This document shows positions 40,783-47,232 of a stretch of DNA of 47,232 nt, in pieces. Source of the stretch: Gamarada debralockiae (Eukaryota > Ascomycota > Leotiomycetes > Helotiales > Hyphodiscaceae). A program made the position numbers and the translations under genes. Position 1 is the first letter of the stretch. Every line of letters starts with the position of its first letter. The notes under the pieces were generated by a model. It did not search any database. It was not told where the DNA came from and worked only from the letters and a program-made list of their open reading frames with translations. The stretch lies in contig NXFV01000719.1 of NCBI GenBank assembly GCA_002803225.1, positions 1 through 47,232 of the forward strand, read 5' to 3'.

Positions 40783-43167
40783 TTACGAGTGGGGAACTTT
40801 TGACTGCTCCCTTGATGATTGGGCATCAACATTCATTTCGGAATGCTCATCTGTTTCCCGCTTCCTTCCCCGCCCTCTGTCTCGTCTGCCTTCCTTTGGT
40901 GATTTGGTGTTGGTATTAGCTAACTCAGACAAGGGCTCGACAATGGCTTCCTCTTCGCATGGCTCGGGTTCAACAGGTTCAAGTTTTTCCTTCTGTCTGC
41001 CCTTAGACTTCCTACCTCGATTTCGACGTTGCGCATCTGACGAGGAGTGCATGCTTTCATCGTGGATTGCCTGTGAGTTGCCTTGCTGCTCCTCAAGTTT
41101 CGCATCGTGAGCATCCAGGGGAATGTCCGCGTCATGGAGATTTAGTAAGAACTCATGTGATACATCGAGAACTGCGGAGTCCGCTTCTGAATGTCGCTTC
41201 CTTCTTCTATTCCTCTTGCGCTTCGGCTCATTCTCAACATCCTCGCCGTGATTCTCACGGGTCTCAGACGCCGTATCTGCTTCCTCACTAGCATGGATAT
41301 CGGGCAAATTTTCGGCGAATGCCTGCGTACGAGAGTGTTTCTCGGTGTCAAGCTTGGTCACTTGCGCGATTGAAGAAGCTTTGGTGTTCTGGACCTTGAC
41401 ACCACCGGCCTGTTCCTCAGGAAGACGGTTATGGTTTCTCTTCCTCTTCCGCTTGTGCTTCTTGTCGTTGGCTTCCGCCGCAAGTTCGCCAGAGCTTTGG
41501 GCCTCACCAAAGTTTGTCCGAGCTGACTCAGCTTCTTGCACCTCAGAGGTTGGCCCGATTACAGGAGGCTCCGTATTCATGGCCACATCCTTCACGACTG
41601 TCTCGGTTTCCTTGGCAGGCTTCTCTATTTCCAGAGATATTTTGACAGAGCCAGCAGGAATTGATTCGGTTCCCATTCGAGTTGAGCCTTTTTGCTGCTT
41701 TCTAGCTCTCTTTCTAGTCTCAGAAGACTTCTGGCCATCGTCGAGCTTGGCAAGTGGCTCTTGCTTTAAATTCGTAGTTGGGACGTTAGGTTTTGAAAAG
41801 TAGGCCGATGTCGTAGGTCCGAGTTTCGACTTCTTTCTTTTCTTTGCTGGCTCATCGACAGGTTTCCGTTCGGTTGAGGTGAACTCGGGAAGGGGAGGCA
41901 CCGCAGCGCTTTGATTTTCGGTCTGCTGGTCAACTCCTGCAACTACCGTCTGTCCTCTAGACTCTTCTTTCTTCATCTCGCGCGCTGCCTTCCGCCTTTC
42001 CTTCTTCAATGCCTTTCTTCGACGCTTCGCCTCAACTAAATCTACTTCCACGACTTGACTTGAGATATGTTGAGGTGCATGATCTTCTAGGCTCTTCCGC
42101 TTCCGCTTCTTCAAATTTTCTGATTTCGTTGCTCCAAAAGTGACCAATTGCGAAGCAGATTTCGATGACAGCACTGGGCTCGCAACATAGACCTCCCTCT
42201 CGACCTCGGATTCCTCCTCCCATTCATTCAACATCTCTCCCCCTCCAAGACCACTCTCCTTCCTCCAAGCAGCTACGGCACGCATGACCTCCACCTTCGC
42301 CTGATTCTTTCCCATCCCCGCCGCCCTTGCATATCCGTACACATCCCGCTTGAATTCCTTCATTTCGATTTCATCCCAATCTCTGCTGCTCTCTGAACCC
42401 AACAATTTGCCTCCGCCCCAGCACGGATGCGTGTGTGCGAACTCTTCAATAATAGATCTAGGCGCCGGTGCAACGCAGAACTCTACTGCTTGTGTAGATT
42501 GTGTTTTTACGATCCCCTGCAAGGCTTCAAGTTCTTCTGCAGGCGCTGTTTCCAGAACCGAGAGGAGGAACTCCTTCTCTGACTCCAGAATATCAAAGCC
42601 CTCCAAGGGATTCTGCGTACTGTCTTCATCCGCTTCCATGCTGTGAACTTGTGAATCTCTTTGACTGTTCACTATGGGAACGCTCTCTATACTCGAACTC
42701 GGCGGTCGCAGTTGGCTTGAAGGTGGATGCTGACAGAAAAGACAGGATCAGCTTTCGTTCTTCCCCTTCCCCCATGACCAAGTAGAACTCACCTCTACTT
42801 CCTCCAACCTCTGCGAAAGAGCCTGCGACTCCTCCATCGTCGAGCTAGGAATCTCCCAATTATTCCCAAGTCCCTTTCCCATCCCTAAGCCCCTCCCAAC
42901 TCTCCCCATCGAGCTCTCGTTCACCGTAGTAGCCTCTCTAGATTTGACAGGCAGTTCGATCCCACCATCCTCATCCCTCTCTTCATCCTTATCCTCACTC
43001 TCGCTCGCAGAGCTCCTAAAATCGTTCGAAGAATCCCTGTCCGCCCAAATCCTGTATTCGCTCGCCATATCGATCAGTTTCTGCTGGCGCTCACTGAGGA
43101 CATGCTCCCCCTCGTTAGACTGCTGGTTTTGAGCTTCCCATTCGGCGAAGGAGGAGATATCGGACAT
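40783..43167 (-). CDS. Lys/Arg-rich, probably nuclear protein of unknown function
   Basis: Model: complement of join(40783..42729, 42793..43167), 773 aa. The intron (GTGAGT...CTGTCAG, 63 nt) joins a 125-residue acidic N-terminus (SSFAEWEAQNQQ; DKDEERDED) to the rest in phase 0. A more ordered part around 140-260 contains EKEFLLSVLETAPAEELEALQ and REVYGYAR-like DVYGYARAAGMGKNQAKVEVMRAV, possibly a helical domain conserved in fungi. The remaining 500 residues are disordered and hold many basic clusters (KKRKRKS, KRRRKALKKERRK, KRKRKRN, KRKRNRRRKR) that would act as nuclear or nucleolar signals. A TSAYFSKP motif resembles the SPYF motif of the neighbouring glycosylase. Not a family I can name. 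Confidence 0.72.
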
Positions 43168-43580
43168 GAAAGTGCGTCGTAGGAAATCTGATGCTGAAAG
43201 GGATGGAAGAAAGGAAGGACGGAGTAACCAAAAGAGTGTGGTGGGGTAGTCATAGTTGAAGGTGAAAGGCTGGGAAGGTGAGTTGATTGATATCAGATTT
43301 AGCGAGCTTGTTTACTTCGTTATCGAATTGTGGATTAGGAAAGAGGGACGTTCAGGGTTGGTTATTTGGGATTTATGGGAGTATGACCACAGAATGAGGA
43401 ATGGAAGCTCTTAGAAATTTTGTTCAAGTATTGGCACAAGTCTATCTTCCCACCACATGCTCCCAAACTGAAGCTTCCAAGCGCATCGATCGTCTTGCAC
43501 CACTCCTTTATACACATCGGGCAATAATAAGACTAGTAGCACATTTCTTCCCTCCCCTTCAAAACAAAAGAAAAGAGAAT
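43168..43580. other. Intergenic
   Basis: Promoter of the K/R-rich gene and 3' flank of cytochrome c1. The open frames here are shadows or random. Confidence 0.4.
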
Positions 43581-44871
43581 CTAGTGGTTGCGTGTTCTGC
43601 TGGCAGCAGGAGGATTGTAGACAACCTTTCTCGTCTTGATAGGAGACCACTTGTACCGCTTGACCCAAACGCTCAACGCAAACAATGCAGATGTGATAAT
43701 CAGCACCTTCATGCCCATCTTCTTCCGCTGATCCATCTCCGGCTCCGCAGACCAGTTCAAGAACTCCACTACATCCTTAGCCATCTGTGATGCGGTTGCC
43801 GGTGTTCCATCCTCGTACTCAACCAACTCGTTGTAGAGAACTCGGGCCATGGCGATTCCGGTACCTGGGAAGTAGGGGTTGAAGTTCAGGCCCTCTGGGA
43901 GCTTGACTCCTGCCGGAGGTTCCTCGGGGTAGCCGGTAAGTAGGGAGAAGATATAGTCGCAGCCGCCATGGCGGGCCTTGACAATCAAGGACAAATCCGG
44001 GGGCAAAGCACCGTTGTTCGCAGCTCGAGCGGCTTCGTCATTCTTGTACGGATTGGGAATGTAGTCGGAGAGCTTTCCAGGGCGCTTCTCGATTTCACCC
44101 TCATCGTTGGGCTCGGTGTCATATTCGTTCTCTTCTGCCATTGCCTTGGCCTCGTCGACAGTGTGGGTTACGCCGACCAGAGCTCGGTAAGGGATTCGGC
44201 TGAGAGAGTGGCACGATGAGCAGACTTCCTTGTAGACTTGGAAACCTCGGCGGAGACTGTAATATGTCAATTGAGGATTGTTGGATCTGGCTAAGAATTA
44301 TCTTACGCTTGGTGGTCGAAGGTCTTTGTGTATTGTGCGTGAACCCATGGGTATTTGGTTGGGTGGAGACTGCGCAAAAGTCAGTAAGCCGATATCGAAG
44401 CTTCTGCAAGCTGTAATGTATATTGATTGATTCTTGATTCCCAAAAGACAGCTGTTCCGGCAGCCGGGACCAAAGGCAACTGAACCTTGTTGTCACTCAC
44501 CCTTCTTCAGTCGGTGTCATCGCATGCAAGTCTTGTCCATAGAGATGATAATACCAAGCCATTGATCCTAGAGCAACAGCAGTAGCAGCACCTCCGGCCA
44601 TATTCAGTCGGAAGGGGGACGCAGCGTCGGCGGTCGAGGAGCTCGAAGAAGCAGCACGCTGTAACATCAATCGTTAGCCATCAATTGCATGCCAGGAACC
44701 CAATTGCGTCCCATGAATCCATCTCGAGCATCCAACAACAACTTTCAGAGCATCTGCGGTCCAGGTCGAGATTATGGTGTGGTGGAATTATCGTACCTTT
44801 GAAGTGTAAACCGCGCCATTCCGGACAGCTCCCACCGCACGCGTCGAGCGCAGGCATGATCTGGCCAACAT
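43581..44871 (-). CDS. CYT1: Cytochrome c1, heme protein of mitochondrial complex III
   Basis: Model: complement of join(43581..44256, 44307..44369, 44501..44658, 44797..44871), 323 aa, normal for the family. It passes electrons from the Rieske protein to cytochrome c in the inner mitochondrial membrane. Residues 1-25 ([19 protein letters not shown]) form an Arg/Ser/Ala presequence. A second hydrophobic stretch, [22 protein letters not shown], is the usual intermembrane-space sorting signal. The heme site CSSCH is at 111-115, and the sixth heme ligand is Met 235 in [10 protein letters not shown]. The C-terminal anchor [15 protein letters not shown] (about 283-297) is followed by [15 protein letters not shown]. 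All introns have clear donors (GTACGA, GTGAGT, GTAAGA) and keep frame. Conserved blocks HPTKYPWVH and [12 protein letters not shown] span junctions correctly. The gene symbol follows yeast usage. Confidence 0.95.
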
Positions 44872-45031
44872 CTTGAGCACAGTATGCCTCAGCTGGAGAT
44901 CAATTCACAACAGGGGCAGCTACTCAATTGAGTGGTGGAGTTCGAGATTGAGGTTGGGGGAGGCGACGGGAAGTGTCGATTGAAGTTTGACTTGCACTTC
45001 CCGAAGAAAGCTCGCTAACATCTCAAATATG

Positions 45032-45055
45032 ATTGGTGGGTAGTTCTATCACGTG
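45032..45055 (-). promoter_or_regulatory. CCAAT box and CACGTG site upstream of cytochrome c1
   Basis: CCAAT on the minus strand at 45036-45032 and the palindrome ATCACGTGAT (core 45050-45055), about 160-185 bp upstream of the ATG at 44871. The HAP complex binds CCAAT and controls respiratory genes in fungi, and CACGTG is bound by bHLH factors such as Cbf1. Binding here is inferred from sequence alone. Confidence 0.4.
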
Positions 45056-45368
45056 ATCAAATCGAGGGGACGCTGGGTAATATTTGAGGGGAGCTTTACT
45101 ACAGTCTCCAAGGTGAAGGATGGGCATTTCAAGCATTTTTTCCATTCAGGAAATTGCTCAGATGAGCTTATGATGTGTGGCGAATGTTTGAGTCTCAAGT
45201 CGTCGTATCATTTCAGACTCATTTCTTATTTTCTAATCAAGAGACAGTCTTCGGAAATTTGGAAAGTCTAGCTTGTGTCATCAAATCTATAAAACTTTTG
45301 GTATCCTTCCCATCCCCCAAACGGTATTAGAGAACTTTAGATCTAAACTCTCAAGAGAAATCATTCCT

Positions 45369-46670
<1,302 letters not shown>

Positions 46671-47213
46671 GATGGATTTGAAATCTGTTGCTGCCAGTAA
46701 GATTAATTGATTGTCTAGCAAAGTTATCAAAGGGTATTGTTTTGTTCAAGTTGAAGTTCGAAATGGCGGGGAAGTCGATGAGTCGATTCAAATAAATTTA
46801 GACCATCACCGATGTCACGCCGATTTGCCTAGCTGCAGGGGTGCATTCGAGGTCACCTGATGCGATCCACAATTCCTCTCCGGACTTGAATAGTTTCGTC
46901 TCTTCAGTCCTTCCAGGGGAACCTCAAGCTCCATTGCGGTAAAATGGCTAGACCCATTCTCAGTTGTTTAAGTTTCAGGACCAGAGTCTCCGTAGGGATG
47001 TCGCATCAATGCAATTCAGTTCTGAAGAAATGACGAAGTCCTCTCTAGGACGCGTTGTGCCTCGGATTCGACGGTAAATAACCGTATTATCTCGATCCGT
47101 ACCTCAGTCTTGGGATATGAATAGTGATCGTGTTTGCTTTCCCAGTGGTTAGCACGTGAGACGTATTCCTGCTCTTTATTTCTTAATCATGCATGTAGCC
47201 GCAACCTCAGCTT
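46671..47213. other. Upstream region of DAHP synthase
   Basis: Contains the promoter of the minus-strand gene. No other ORF or RNA gene recognised. Confidence 0.4.
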
Positions 47214-47232
47214 CCCCCCCCCCCCCCCCCCC
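47214..47232. repeat. Poly-C run at the window edge
   Basis: Nineteen consecutive C up to the last base. Such runs at a contig end are often assembly artefacts, although a true homopolymer cannot be excluded. Confidence 0.8.

Noticed and set aside
41345..41803. 152-codon plus-strand ORF
   Set aside because: Antisense to the K/R-rich gene. The Ser/Phe/Leu richness is the complement of Lys/Arg/Glu codons.

Overview
The window is nuclear DNA of a filamentous ascomycete (Pezizomycotina). Genes carry many 45-110 nt introns with GT...CTAAC...AG signals. The gene content is typical of these fungi: a HET-domain protein, a 2EXR-domain protein, a cysteine-patterned hydrophobin-like gene, a pisatin-demethylase-type P450 and Tc1/mariner, pogo/Fot1, MULE and LTR relics. 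Many relics carry transition-type nonsense mutations like those left by RIP. Protein resemblance suggests Leotiomycetes, but that is an impression and not a search result. I saw no rRNA, tRNA or CRISPR.

Layout. 1-6.8 kb: a small hydrophobin-like gene on the minus strand, then about 6 kb of gene-poor sequence with a solo LTR (perfect CTAGC duplication) and dispersed repeats. 6.8-14.1 kb: an intact 346-aa enoyl-reductase/quinone-oxidoreductase-type MDR gene, more repeat debris, an intact 511-aa P450, then a broken LaeA-like methyltransferase, an ankyrin scrap and a decayed ORF. This looks like the worn edge of a secondary-metabolism locus. 14.2-17.3 kb: a large membrane protein with a frameshift and a small membrane-protein pseudogene. 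17.6-23.3 kb: an AT-rich 5.75-kb DNA transposon of MULE type with 51-bp terminal inverted repeats, a 9-10 bp target duplication, a decayed transposase on the minus strand and a second unknown gene on the plus strand. Introns of both genes end in one shared block, CTAATCGATTATAG. This element is the most unusual object in the window.

24-47 kb: conserved housekeeping genes separated by a second transposon-scarred patch. NAD-dependent glycerol-3-phosphate dehydrogenase and glycogen debranching enzyme diverge from a common 1.2-kb intergenic region. Then come a decayed membrane protein, Tc1/mariner and Fot1/pogo scraps, a 2EXR protein, a solo LTR and a long palindrome, and a HET-domain gene. The right end holds an MBD4-like DNA glycosylase, a lysine/arginine-rich probable nuclear protein directly upstream of it, mitochondrial cytochrome c1 and DAHP synthase (first step of the shikimate pathway). 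All four are on the minus strand. The window ends in a poly-C run that looks like an assembly edge.

Exon-intron structures were built by hand from frame continuity, splice signals and known family sequence. Coordinates given as joins are my models, not transcripts.
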